In this document: piece by piece, positions 1 through 6,775 of the stretch
How the letters are laid out: each line of letters begins with the position of its first letter
Numbering within the stretch: position 1 is the first letter of the stretch
Position numbers and translations under genes: made by a program
Assembly: GCA_013002105.1 (NCBI GenBank)
Contig: JABDKS010000055.1
Location: forward strand, 1-9,899
Source: Pirellulaceae bacterium
GTDB taxonomy: Bacteria > Planctomycetota > Planctomycetia > Pirellulales > Pirellulaceae
Length of the DNA: 9,899 bases
Reading direction: 5' to 3'
Notes under the pieces: generated by a model
Told to the model about the DNA's origin: nothing
What the model saw: the letters and a program-made list of their open reading frames with translations, nothing else
The model's database searches: none

Positions 1-1
1 C

Positions 2-100
2 ACGTCGATCGAACACCTAGTCGCTACCGGGATCGTGGACGAGGCCATCGAGGATGTGATGAACTGTTCGATCCGCCTGAGAGTGGAGAAGTTGAGTTAG
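2..100 (+). CDS. C-terminal end of an unidentified protein (partial)
   Basis: The second forward frame is open from the window edge to a TAG at 98-100 and gives 32 residues, beginning TSIEHLVATGIVDEAIEDV and ending RVEKLS. The helix-forming, mixed-charge composition reads like a genuine protein C-terminus. The third frame hits a stop within the first 20 bases; the first frame stays open longer (to about 222) but is arginine-rich and low in quality. Too little is visible to name a family. It lies on the same strand as the sugar-metabolism genes, about 220 bp upstream, so it could be an earlier member of that locus, but this is not shown. Confidence 0.4.
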   Translation, partial: TSIEHLVATGIVDEAIEDVMNCSIRLRVEKLS

Positions 101-321
101 TGCGTGGTCGACAAATCCAATCGACAAGCTGCCGACGATTTTCGTTGCACCGAACAGTCTGTCGTTCCAAATCACGTGGTGTGGCGGTGTTGCGAATTGG
201 AAGGGAATTCGTTTTGGACCATTGATTACGAATGGCGACCGGTGCACGCGGGGAGGCGTAGCCACTAAAACAGTGATTCGGAATATCGGAACGATCGTTT
301 CTCTCACGCGAGTAATCTGCG
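101..321. other. Intergenic region upstream of the first glycosyltransferase
   Basis: No convincing gene is visible in these 221 bases. Open frames exist on both strands, but their translations are rich in Arg, His and Cys and have no recognisable motif. An in-frame TAA at 313-315 closes the glycosyltransferase frame just before its TTG. No clear sigma-70 -35/-10 pair or Shine-Dalgarno sequence is visible. The promoter of the downstream gene set could lie here, but I cannot locate it. Confidence 0.35.
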
Positions 322-1872
322 TTGGACGTTGTTATATTGCATTGCCATTTTGAGCGTGGTGGGGTGACTCAAGTCGTCGAAAACCATGTCCGCGCATTGC
401 GGGATGCGTCCGCGATCGATCGTATCGTTCTGGTCAGTGGTCCTCGCGTCGGTGGCCTTTCGGAGACGACGCTCCAGTCGACCGAGCAGATCGTGTTGGA
501 TGGTTTCGACTACGATTCGCGACAGCAGTTGTCTAATCCAGCCGAGGTTCGCGCGCATGACCTTGCTGGTCAGTTGCAAGCGGCGTTGCATTCTTGTGGC
601 GTCGCACCCGCCGGATCCGTACTGCATTGGCACAATCACAGTCTTGGGAAAAACAACGCGGCGCCGAGTGTGATTGCGAGAATGGCGAAATCATCATGGC
701 GTCTATTGCTGCAGGTCCATGATTTTGCCGAAGACAGTCGTCCGGGTAATTACGCGGGAATCATTGGTTCATCAGGTGCAAAATCCAAAGTCGATGTCGA
801 TCGCTTTCTCTATCCGGTCGCCGATCAGATTCATTATGCAGCGTTGACTCAGACGGACACGGATGTATTCACCCAATTGGGGATACCGGCGACGCGGACG
901 CATTGTTTACCCAATTCGGTAGCGATGTCCGAATCGAATCCAATCGCTCGCGATGAAGCGTTGACGGTCATCCGGCGTTCGTTTGGGCTGCCAAAGGATG
1001 CCCGTTGGTCTCTGTACCCGGTTCGAGGGATTCGCCGCAAGAACGTTGGCGAGTTTACGCTGCTGAGTCGCTGGTTGGGGGAGAATGGCTACGCCGGTAT
1101 CACACTTTGTCCTGCGACGCCCGTCGAAAAGCGTTCCTATGAACGTTGGCGATTGCTTGCCGCTGACATCGCACCCCGATCGCGATTTGACGTCGGTCAC
1201 CACGTCGATGTGAGCTATGCACAAAACGTTGCTGCCGCCGATTTCATTTTGTCGACCAGTGTGGCCGAAGGATTTGGAATGGTGTTTTTAGAGCCGTGGC
1301 TGGCGAAGCGTGGTGTGATTGCGCGACAGTTGGAGACTGTTACAAAGGACTTTGTCGGTAACGGACTGCAGTTTCCCGTTTTGTACGATCAAATTCTGAT
1401 TCCTGGCACAACAGCGTGGTGTCAGCAATGTCTCAAGGAGACGAATGACGCACACGATGTCGCTTGGTCACAGGTGCCCGAGAAGTTTAGACCTTCGCCG
1501 CGGTCGCATCAAACGTCCAGTGATGCGATAGATTTCGCAAGATTGACGCCAAATCGTCAGCAGGACGTACTCGGTCGATTGCACCGCGACGAGGGATTCG
1601 AACGCGAAACGAAGTCTCTTTCGCATGATCTGATCTCCCACTTGAGTTGCCCCGTGAACGAGGGACTGATCGATGCAAACGCCAAACGCATTCACGAGGT
1701 TTACAGTCCCGCGCAGCAGACTGAACATTTGATGGATGTCTACGACAAGGTCGTTTCCGCACCGATCAGTCTGGAAGTCGCCGGTCCGGCAAACGCGGGA
1801 ACCGCCGTGGATACCATTTCACGGATACGTCCCTTTTATCCTTGTCGCACGGAGGAACTGATCGATGGATGA
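322..1872 (+). CDS. GT-B fold glycosyltransferase (GT4-like), 516 aa, TTG start
   Basis: Probable retaining nucleotide-sugar glycosyltransferase acting in the cytoplasm. The N-terminus (DVVILHCHFERGGVTQVVEN) matches the first beta strand and glycine-rich loop of GT-B enzymes. The C-terminal Rossmann domain has a basic loop RGIRRKN at residues 235-241 and an E-x7-E donor-site motif, EGFGMVFLE at 316-324 (E316, E324). The start is forced: an in-frame TAA at 313-315 leaves TTG 322 as the only usual start before the conserved first strand, and no clear ribosome binding site precedes it. About 190 residues follow the E-x7-E motif, clearly more than in ordinary GT4 enzymes, and I do not recognise this extension. 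The stop overlaps the HAD gene start by 8 nt, so the two are probably co-translated. Donor and acceptor are unknown; the context suggests a glucoside or mannoside of glycerate or a related acceptor. Confidence 0.82.
   Translation: MDVVILHCHFERGGVTQVVENHVRALRDASAIDRIVLVSGPRVGGLSETTLQSTEQIVLDGFDYDSRQQLSNPAEVRAHDLAGQLQAALHSCGVAPAGSVLHWHNHSLGKNNAAPSVIARMAKSSWRLLLQVHDFAEDSRPGNYAGIIGSSGAKSKVDVDRFLYPVADQIHYAALTQTDTDVFTQLGIPATRTHCLPNSVAMSESNPIARDEALTVIRRSFGLPKDARWSLYPVRGIRRKNVGEFTLLSRWLGENGYAGITLCPATPVEKRSYERWRLLAADIAPRSRFDVGHHVDVSYAQNVAAADFILSTSVAEGFGMVFLEPWLAKRGVIARQLETVTKDFVGNGLQFPVLYDQILIPGTTAWCQQCLKETNDAHDVAWSQVPEKFRPSPRSHQTSSDAIDFARLTPNRQQDVLGRLHRDEGFERETKSLSHDLISHLSCPVNEGLIDANAKRIHEVYSPAQQTEHLMDVYDKVVSAPISLEVAGPANAGTAVDTISRIRPFYPCRTEELIDG
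1851..1856 (+). promoter_or_regulatory. Strong Shine-Dalgarno sequence for the HAD gene
   Basis: GGAGGA lies 8 nt before the ATG at 1865, inside the end of the upstream glycosyltransferase gene. It is the best ribosome binding site in the window and supports this start, and with the 8-nt gene overlap it supports coupled translation of the two proteins. Confidence 0.75.
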
Positions 1873-2755
1873 TACAAATGGAATGCTGGACGCCGTGATC
1901 GAGCATCGCGAATCGATGGAACCGATCGCGACCGATGTGGTTGCCGACGTGAAGCACTTGCCCGGTGTGCGAGCGATTGTTTTTGATGTCTACGGTACCT
2001 TGGTCGTCAGCGGCAGTGGTGACGTGGGATCGGCGGATGAAAAAGATACGGGGCAGATGATGGGGGAGGCATTCGCAGCTGTAGGATGGTTTCCACCGGT
2101 GTTGGAGGTGCCCGAGTATGGAAAGCGATTGAGAGTCGCGATTGAGCAGTCCAACGAGTCACGACGCGGGGCGGACTGTCCCAAGCCTGAGGTCGACATC
2201 GTGGACGCTTGGCGACTCATGTTGTCGGACGTTGGCTTGGTCGATTTTGCAAATGACACGCGTCGCGTGGTGCAGTTGGCGTGTGAATACGAGGCACGTG
2301 CGAATCCGACGTGGCCGATGCCGGGGGCGGTTGATTTGCTGCAGCGTTTGACGCAATCGAAACGGCCATTGGGGATCGTTAGTAACGCTCAAGTTTTTAC
2401 GGTGCCGCTGGTCGAGGATCTGTGTGGTGAGTCGCTCGTGGAGTCTGGATTTGACCTCGACTTGTGTGTCTTTTCGAATCGATACCGACAGGCCAAGCCG
2501 GGGCCGAGACTCTTTGACGTGTTACGAGATGGATTGCGACGGCGAGGAATCTCGCCGCACGAAGCCGTTTATGTTGGCAATGACATGCTCAACGACGTTT
2601 GGGCCGCCTCGCAGGCCGGTTTGCAGACGGCGTGGTTTGCGGGGGATCGACGCAGTTGTCGTGATCGGCAAGACGACCCGCGTTGCCGGTCTCTGCGACC
2701 AGATGTTGTGCTGACCGACTTGATGCAGTTGCTAAATTGCCTTGCTATCGAGTAA
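1865..2755 (+). CDS. HAD-superfamily hydrolase, DxY variant, 296 aa
   Basis: HAD-like hydrolase with a Rossmannoid core and a helical cap of the C1 type. Motif I is VFDVYGTL, with the probable nucleophile D41 and Tyr at position 43 where phosphatases normally carry the second Asp. Motif II is S173-N174 in GIVSNAQ, motif III is K211 in AKPGPRLF, and motif IV is VGNDMLNDVWAASQAG with D240 and D244. Tyr at D+2 is typical of L-2-haloacid dehalogenases, but the acidic motif IV looks like a phosphatase. The first 35 or so residues precede the core and are an extension. The gene overlaps the upstream glycosyltransferase by 8 nt and has a strong Shine-Dalgarno sequence. From context I infer a sugar-phosphate phosphatase acting on the glycosyltransferase product, possibly of the mannosylglucosyl-phosphoglycerate phosphatase type. 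A dehalogenase or a phosphatase of other specificity remains possible. Confidence 0.85.
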   Translation: MDDTNGMLDAVIEHRESMEPIATDVVADVKHLPGVRAIVFDVYGTLVVSGSGDVGSADEKDTGQMMGEAFAAVGWFPPVLEVPEYGKRLRVAIEQSNESRRGADCPKPEVDIVDAWRLMLSDVGLVDFANDTRRVVQLACEYEARANPTWPMPGAVDLLQRLTQSKRPLGIVSNAQVFTVPLVEDLCGESLVESGFDLDLCVFSNRYRQAKPGPRLFDVLRDGLRRRGISPHEAVYVGNDMLNDVWAASQAGLQTAWFAGDRRSCRDRQDDPRCRSLRPDVVLTDLMQLLNCLAIE

Positions 2756-2829
2756 AAGCGTGCCATAGTGGATAGGGGCATGGTGGCGGCGGCGCGTGCG
2801 GCGAACGGGTTGGTCGAGTGAATTTCGAC

Positions 2830-2839
2830 TGACGCGTCA
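2830..2839. promoter_or_regulatory. Perfect 10-bp palindrome TGACGCGTCA, possible operator
   Basis: TGACGCGTCA equals its own reverse complement and sits in the 148-bp gap between the HAD gene and the second glycosyltransferase, about 65 bp before that ATG. An AT-richer stretch follows (2854-2872). It could be a regulator site for a promoter internal to the cluster. A 10-bp palindrome can arise by chance, so the call is weak. Confidence 0.25.
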
Positions 2840-2903
2840 AACGTGACAATGTCGATTCTGATTCGAATTCGACGTAGCAACGGACATAGGCAAAACAGAC
2901 GCG

Positions 2904-4169
2904 ATGGGCGTACAGATCGGATTTGTCGGAACGCGGTTTTCTGGAACCGACGGTGTGTCGCTTGAGAGCGCAAAGTGGGCCCAAATTCTGTGGGACCATC
3001 GCCACGTCAGTCACTGGTATTCGGGATTGAGCGACCGTGACGAAGAAACGTCGATGGTCGTGCCACACGCGTACTTTGGGCATCCCGACATCGAGTGGAT
3101 CAATCGTCGAGCATTCGGCACCCGTACCCGCACGCCGGATGTTACGCAGCGGATCTATGCGTTGGCCGATTACCTCAAGGGGACGCTGTATGAATTCACA
3201 CGACGGTTTGACCTGGATCTGTTGATTGTACAAAACGCACTTTGCATTCCGATGAACATCCCATTGGGCGTCGCGATCACGCACTTCATTGCCGAAACAG
3301 GGTTTCCAACGATTGCCCACCATCACGATTTCTACTGGGAGCGGGATCGGTTCAGTGTTTCGGCGGTGACTGATTTGTTGTGGATGTCATTTCCGCCGGC
3401 GCTGCAGCAAATCCAAAACGTGACGATCAATTCGTTTGCTCAAGAGGACTTGGCACACCGCCGCGGTGTCTCGTCGATTCTTGTGCCCAACGTGCTGGAT
3501 TTCGAGACCGAGCCTGACGAAGTCGACGATTACGCGAGGTGCTTTCGCAAAGATGTCGGATTGGACAAAGACGACATTATGTTTTTGCAACCGACGCGTG
3601 TTGTGCCCCGCAAGGGGATCGAACATGCGATCGCATTGGTTGCCGCGTTGAAAAATGACCGATGCAAACTGGTGATCTCACACGCCAGTGGTGACGAAGG
3701 CAACGAGTACCTACTGGCGTTAAAGGAGCTGGCTGAAACCAGCGGTGTTGATATGCGTTTGTGCGATCACCAAGTCGGCGACAAACGCGGACTGACAGCC
3801 GACAAAAAGAAAGTCTACACCCTGGCCGACGCGTACTCGCAAGCTGACTTTATCACTTATCCGAGTATCTATGAAGGCTTTGGGAACGCTCTGTTGGAGG
3901 CCTTTTATTATCGCAAGCCGGTTCTGGTGAATCGTTATTCCATTTTTGTTGCCGATATCGAGCCCAAGGGCGCGAAAGTAATCGCGATGGATGGGTACCT
4001 GACCCGAGACGTGGTCGCGAAGGTGCAGCGGATCATCGATGATCCGGAATATCGCGAAGAGATGGTCGACTTCAACTACGAAATCGGTAAAGCTTTCTTT
4101 AGCTACAGTGTGCTGCGACGGAACTTGCGTGTTCTGGTGACTAACTTCACCGGACAGGAAAACTTATAG
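2904..4169 (+). CDS. GT4-family glycosyltransferase, possible compatible-solute synthase, 421 aa
   Basis: Retaining GT-B glycosyltransferase of the GT4 type. The N-terminus [22 protein letters not shown] has the glycine-rich loop of the first Rossmann strand. Residues 131-147 hold a highly characteristic [17 protein letters not shown] block at the expected acceptor side. The second domain has [13 protein letters not shown] (228-240), with the R236-K237 pair expected near donor phosphates, [11 protein letters not shown] (256-266), and the E-x7-E motif EGFGNALLE (E324, E332). The length is normal for the family. The ATG at 2904 directly precedes the conserved strand; no good Shine-Dalgarno sequence is seen. 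It follows the HAD gene by 148 bp and precedes the GH13 phosphorylase. I infer transfer of glucose or mannose from a nucleotide sugar onto a small acceptor such as (glucosyl)glycerate or its phosphate; sucrose- or trehalose-type synthases are alternatives. Confidence 0.87.
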   Translation: MGVQIGFVGTRFSGTDGVSLESAKWAQILWDHRHVSHWYSGLSDRDEETSMVVPHAYFGHPDIEWINRRAFGTRTRTPDVTQRIYALADYLKGTLYEFTRRFDLDLLIVQNALCIPMNIPLGVAITHFIAETGFPTIAHHHDFYWERDRFSVSAVTDLLWMSFPPALQQIQNVTINSFAQEDLAHRRGVSSILVPNVLDFETEPDEVDDYARCFRKDVGLDKDDIMFLQPTRVVPRKGIEHAIALVAALKNDRCKLVISHASGDEGNEYLLALKELAETSGVDMRLCDHQVGDKRGLTADKKKVYTLADAYSQADFITYPSIYEGFGNALLEAFYYRKPVLVNRYSIFVADIEPKGAKVIAMDGYLTRDVVAKVQRIIDDPEYREEMVDFNYEIGKAFFSYSVLRRNLRVLVTNFTGQENL

Positions 4170-4220
4170 TCGCGTTGCTGAGCCGATCTCGGCATTTTTA
4201 TGGATCCAACGCCAAGTGTT

Positions 4221-4232
4221 GCCCACGTGGGC
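4221..4232. terminator. 12-bp palindrome followed by T-rich tract, possible weak terminator
   Basis: GCCCACGTGGGC is a perfect palindrome, i.e. a 4-bp GC stem around an ACGT loop, and is followed by TTTTATCTTTAT. It lies about 50 bp past the stop of the second glycosyltransferase and 70 bp before the phosphorylase ATG. It could partly terminate transcription or act as an operator (it contains CACGTG). The stem is short, so confidence is low. Confidence 0.3.
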
Positions 4233-4256
4233 TTTTATCTTTATCCGCTCCTTCGT

Positions 4257-4275
4257 TCGACTGCACGTCAGTCGA
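4257..4275. promoter_or_regulatory. 7-bp inverted repeat in the phosphorylase 5' region
   Basis: TCGACTG (4257-4263) and CAGTCGA (4269-4275) are exact inverted complements around a 5-nt CACGT spacer. The element ends 28 bp before the proposed ATG at 4304. Its position suits a repressor operator or a leader hairpin controlling the phosphorylase gene separately from the glycosyltransferases. No matching site was identified elsewhere in the window. Confidence 0.35.
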
Positions 4276-4303
4276 TTCGTCCGGTCGAACAGCGAGAATC
4301 CCG

Positions 4304-5986
4304 ATGAACGACCTGCACAAGCTGATCACAAATATCTACGGCAGGGTTCCCGATGATCTTGCCCAGGGGTTAGAGCAACTGTGCCAAAGCGGCCCATCGC
4401 AAAGTGAGCGCGATGAATTGTGGAACGAACAGGACGTGGTGTTAATCACGTATGCCGATCAAATTCGAGCCGACGGCGCGACTCCGTTAGAAGCATTGCA
4501 CGCGTTTTTGTTGGACTATGCGGTAGACGACGTGATCAATTGTGTCCATCTGCTGCCATTCTGTCCCTACACCAGCGACGACGGTTTTTCGGTTGTCGAT
4601 TATTTGGCGGTCGATTCAGCGGCAGGCGATTGGGATGACATTGGCAATTTGGGTGATGCGTTCGACCTGATGTACGACTTGGTACTCAATCACTGCTCGC
4701 AATCGCACGAATGGTTTCAAGCGTACTTGTCCGGCGACTCCGGCTACAAAGATTTCTTCATCGACCAAGATCCATCGGCCGATCTTTCGACCGTCACACG
4801 GCCTCGGAGTTTGCCGTTGTTGACGCCGTTCGAGTCGTCCGATGGAATCAAGCACGTTTGGACGACGTTCAGTGAAGACCAGGTGGACTTGAATTACGCC
4901 AACGAGAAAGTCCTTTTGGCGATGGCCGACACGTTGGTTCAATACGCCAGACGCGGGGCGCGGATCATTCGGCTTGATGCGATCGCCTACCTATGGAAAC
5001 AAGTCGGAACAAATTGCATTCACTTGCCGCAAACGCACGCTGTCGTCCAGTTGATGCGTTACGTACTGGACCAAGCCGCGCCGGGGACATTGGTTTTGAC
5101 TGAGACCAACGTGCCACATGCCGAAAATATCAGTTACTTTGGCGACGGCACCAACGAAGCCCACATGGTGTATCAGTTCAGCTTGCCCCCACTGCTGCTC
5201 GATGCGATCCATAGTGGCCAAACGGGAGCACTGAAACAGTGGCTCGAAACGCTGCGTCCACTGAGTGATCAAACAACATTTTTTAATTTCACCGCATCCC
5301 ATGATGGTATCGGTGTTCGTCCGTTGGAAGGCATCGTTCCCAACGAACGAGTATTGAATCTTGCGGAGATCGTTCGGTCGCATGGCGGGAAGGTCAACAC
5401 GCGGCGGAATCCGGACGGGTCTGACAGCCCGTACGAATTGAACATTACGTACTTGGACGCGGTGGCAGATCGATCCAAGGTGTCTGCTGCGGATCACTCG
5501 CGTCGATTCTTGGCGACCCAAGCGATCATGTTGGCGATGCAGGGGATGCCGGCGGTGTATTTCCATTCGCTGGTCGGTTCACCCAATGACATCCAAGGCA
5601 TGGAATCGTCAGGTCAGAATCGACGAATCAATCGGCACAAATACGACCGTGCCGAGTTAGAGGGGGCGCTGGCAAGTCCCGATTCGCTGCAGCGCCGCGT
5701 GTTCGACGGTTACCGGCGACTACTCCAGGAACGCATCGAACAACCCGCGTTTCATCCATCGGCATCACAACGCGTGATGGATTTGCCTGATGATGGTTTG
5801 ATTGGCTTCGTTCGTGAGACCAGCGATGGCGAACGGATTGCAGTGATCGCGAATTTGACTGACAAACCACGTCAAGTCGACGGCGATGCAACGGATCTGC
5901 GCAATGACGTCTTAGCCATGCAAGAACTGACCGCTAACGCACCGATTCCAATGCGTCCCTACCAGGTTCGCTGGTTGGCCGACTGA
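4304..5986 (+). CDS. GH13 subfamily 18 sugar phosphorylase, probably glucosylglycerate phosphorylase-like, 560 aa
   Basis: Retaining alpha-glucoside phosphorylase that would reversibly split an alpha-glucoside with phosphate to glucose 1-phosphate and the aglycone in the cytoplasm. All GH13 landmarks are present: region I DLVLNH (125-130), region II RLDAIAYLWKQ with nucleophile D225, region III LTETNVPH with acid/base E267, and region IV FTASHDGIG with D334. HLLPFCPYTSDDGFSVVDY (82-100), GDWDDI and VWTTFSEDQVDLN (185-197) resemble the YcjM/glucosylglycerate phosphorylase clade more than classic Bifidobacterium or Leuconostoc sucrose phosphorylases. The frame extends up to a TTG at 4175, but those 43 codons look non-coding (Ser/Cys/Arg-rich), and ATG 4304 gives the family's usual length. 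The glycosyltransferase and HAD neighbours suggest recycling of a glucosylated solute. Sucrose 6-phosphate or glucosylglycerol phosphorylase are alternatives. Confidence 0.88.
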   Translation: MNDLHKLITNIYGRVPDDLAQGLEQLCQSGPSQSERDELWNEQDVVLITYADQIRADGATPLEALHAFLLDYAVDDVINCVHLLPFCPYTSDDGFSVVDYLAVDSAAGDWDDIGNLGDAFDLMYDLVLNHCSQSHEWFQAYLSGDSGYKDFFIDQDPSADLSTVTRPRSLPLLTPFESSDGIKHVWTTFSEDQVDLNYANEKVLLAMADTLVQYARRGARIIRLDAIAYLWKQVGTNCIHLPQTHAVVQLMRYVLDQAAPGTLVLTETNVPHAENISYFGDGTNEAHMVYQFSLPPLLLDAIHSGQTGALKQWLETLRPLSDQTTFFNFTASHDGIGVRPLEGIVPNERVLNLAEIVRSHGGKVNTRRNPDGSDSPYELNITYLDAVADRSKVSAADHSRRFLATQAIMLAMQGMPAVYFHSLVGSPNDIQGMESSGQNRRINRHKYDRAELEGALASPDSLQRRVFDGYRRLLQERIEQPAFHPSASQRVMDLPDDGLIGFVRETSDGERIAVIANLTDKPRQVDGDATDLRNDVLAMQELTANAPIPMRPYQVRWLAD

Positions 5987-6042
5987 TTGCTGGTGGACCA
6001 ACTGAAGATCGGCGAATGCCCGCGACCGTTGTGGCAATTCCA

Positions 6043-6624
6043 TCAACCATCGAGCTGCTGTCGCAAGGTTTTCATGCCGCGATGCAACAACCCCGCGACG
6101 GCTCCGGTCGATTTTCCCAGCTTCGATGCCACTTCGCTCAATTTCATGCCTTCCAGATAGTGCAGGCGCACGGCATCGCGTTGCGATTCGGGCAAGCGTT
6201 CGATGGCCTCGGAGACCTGTAGCACATGTTCGCCGAAAGCAACATTTTGGCTTGGCGTCGGTCCTTCGCCAGCCAGCAATCCTTCGAGCCTCAGTGAAGA
6301 TTGCGCCAGTTTTTGTTCGATCGATTGCTCGCGTCGAATGTCGCGTTTGTCCCGATGCAGGTCGCGGTCGAGATGACAAAGATGTCGAGCCAAGATTTGC
6401 CGCAACCAAGCACGAAACTCGGCTTCGGTGCCACCGCGAAAACCGTCCAACCCCTGCACCGCTTGCATCATCGCCTGCTGGACCATGTCCGATGCTCCGA
6501 CCTTGGCCTGATATGCTTTGCGCATTTGCGTGCGAGCCAGCATCCGCAGATACGGCTCGTATTTGGCGACGATCGCAGGGTCGCTGACATCGATCGGTTC
6601 GCTTTGGTTCGACTGGTCGCTCAT
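6043..6624 (-). CDS. ECF-like RNA polymerase sigma factor, Planctomycetes-type, 193 aa
   Basis: Sigma-70 family factor with only the sigma-2 and sigma-4 domains. Residues about 22-90 form sigma-2: YEPYLRMLARTQM, then KVGASDMVQQAMMQAV and FRGGTEAEFRAWLRQILARHL, the blocks that bind core polymerase and the -10 element. Residues about 130-190 form sigma-4: AIERLPESQRDAVRLHYLEGMKLSEVASKLG, then the recognition helix STGAVAGLLHRGMKTLRQQL. The style fits the Planctomycetaceae-specific sigma subfamily 1. I chose ATG 6624; a TTG at 6657 would add 11 residues (MQPLFLSPQSF) with no conserved character. No anti-sigma factor, zinc-finger or kinase gene is adjacent, so control must come from elsewhere. 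The gene is convergent with the phosphorylase gene, with a 56-bp gap. Target promoters are unknown. Confidence 0.9.
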   Translation of the reverse strand: MSDQSNQSEPIDVSDPAIVAKYEPYLRMLARTQMRKAYQAKVGASDMVQQAMMQAVQGLDGFRGGTEAEFRAWLRQILARHLCHLDRDLHRDKRDIRREQSIEQKLAQSSLRLEGLLAGEGPTPSQNVAFGEHVLQVSEAIERLPESQRDAVRLHYLEGMKLSEVASKLGKSTGAVAGLLHRGMKTLRQQLDG

Positions 6625-6650
6625 GAATGACTGGGGAGATAGAAAAAGTG

Positions 6651-6676
6651 GCTGCAAAAAAAATCTTCAACGCAGC
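6651..6676 (-). terminator. Short inverted repeat with A8/T8 tract between bioA and the sigma gene
   Basis: GCTGC (6651-6655) and GCAGC (6672-6676) are complementary and enclose a run of eight A (plus strand), which is a T tract in the bioA-to-sigma direction. It could be part of a terminator after bioA or of the sigma gene leader. The T tract sits inside the loop rather than after the stem, so it is not a canonical terminator. Confidence 0.2.
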
Positions 6677-6775
6677 AGATGAAGCTTAGATGGCTGGATT
6701 GGACGCAAACCAGTGCATTGTGACTCATTGGTTACTGCGGCGCGTGAGGGGTGTGATCTGTCGCTGAGAGACCAT

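Noticed and set aside
17..307. A 96-codon minus-strand frame upstream of the first glycosyltransferase
   Set aside because: No recognisable motif, and it is antisense to the likely C-terminus at 2-100. It cannot be ruled out as a small gene but has no support.
2780..2821. A 13-residue open frame (MVAAARAANGLVE) preceded by AGGGG, like a leader peptide
   Set aside because: There is no run of regulatory codons and no attenuator-like paired hairpins; such short frames occur by chance.
2745..3326. A 193-codon minus-strand frame over the gap and start of the second glycosyltransferase
   Set aside because: It is mostly antisense to conserved glycosyltransferase codons and has a low-quality, Arg/Cys/Pro-rich translation.
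4175..4303. N-terminal extension of the phosphorylase from a TTG start
   Set aside because: The 43 extra residues are Ser/Cys/Arg-rich, have no signal peptide and cover two inverted repeats; ATG 4304 gives the usual family length.
4991..5566. A 191-codon minus-strand frame inside the phosphorylase gene
   Set aside because: It lies opposite the catalytic regions of an intact GH13 enzyme and its translation has no motif; it is a codon-bias shadow.
5912..6670. A 252-codon minus-strand frame longer than the sigma factor it overlaps
   Set aside because: It is arginine-, serine- and threonine-rich with no domain, while the overlapping frame has full sigma-2 and sigma-4 signatures. It also runs into the end of the phosphorylase gene.
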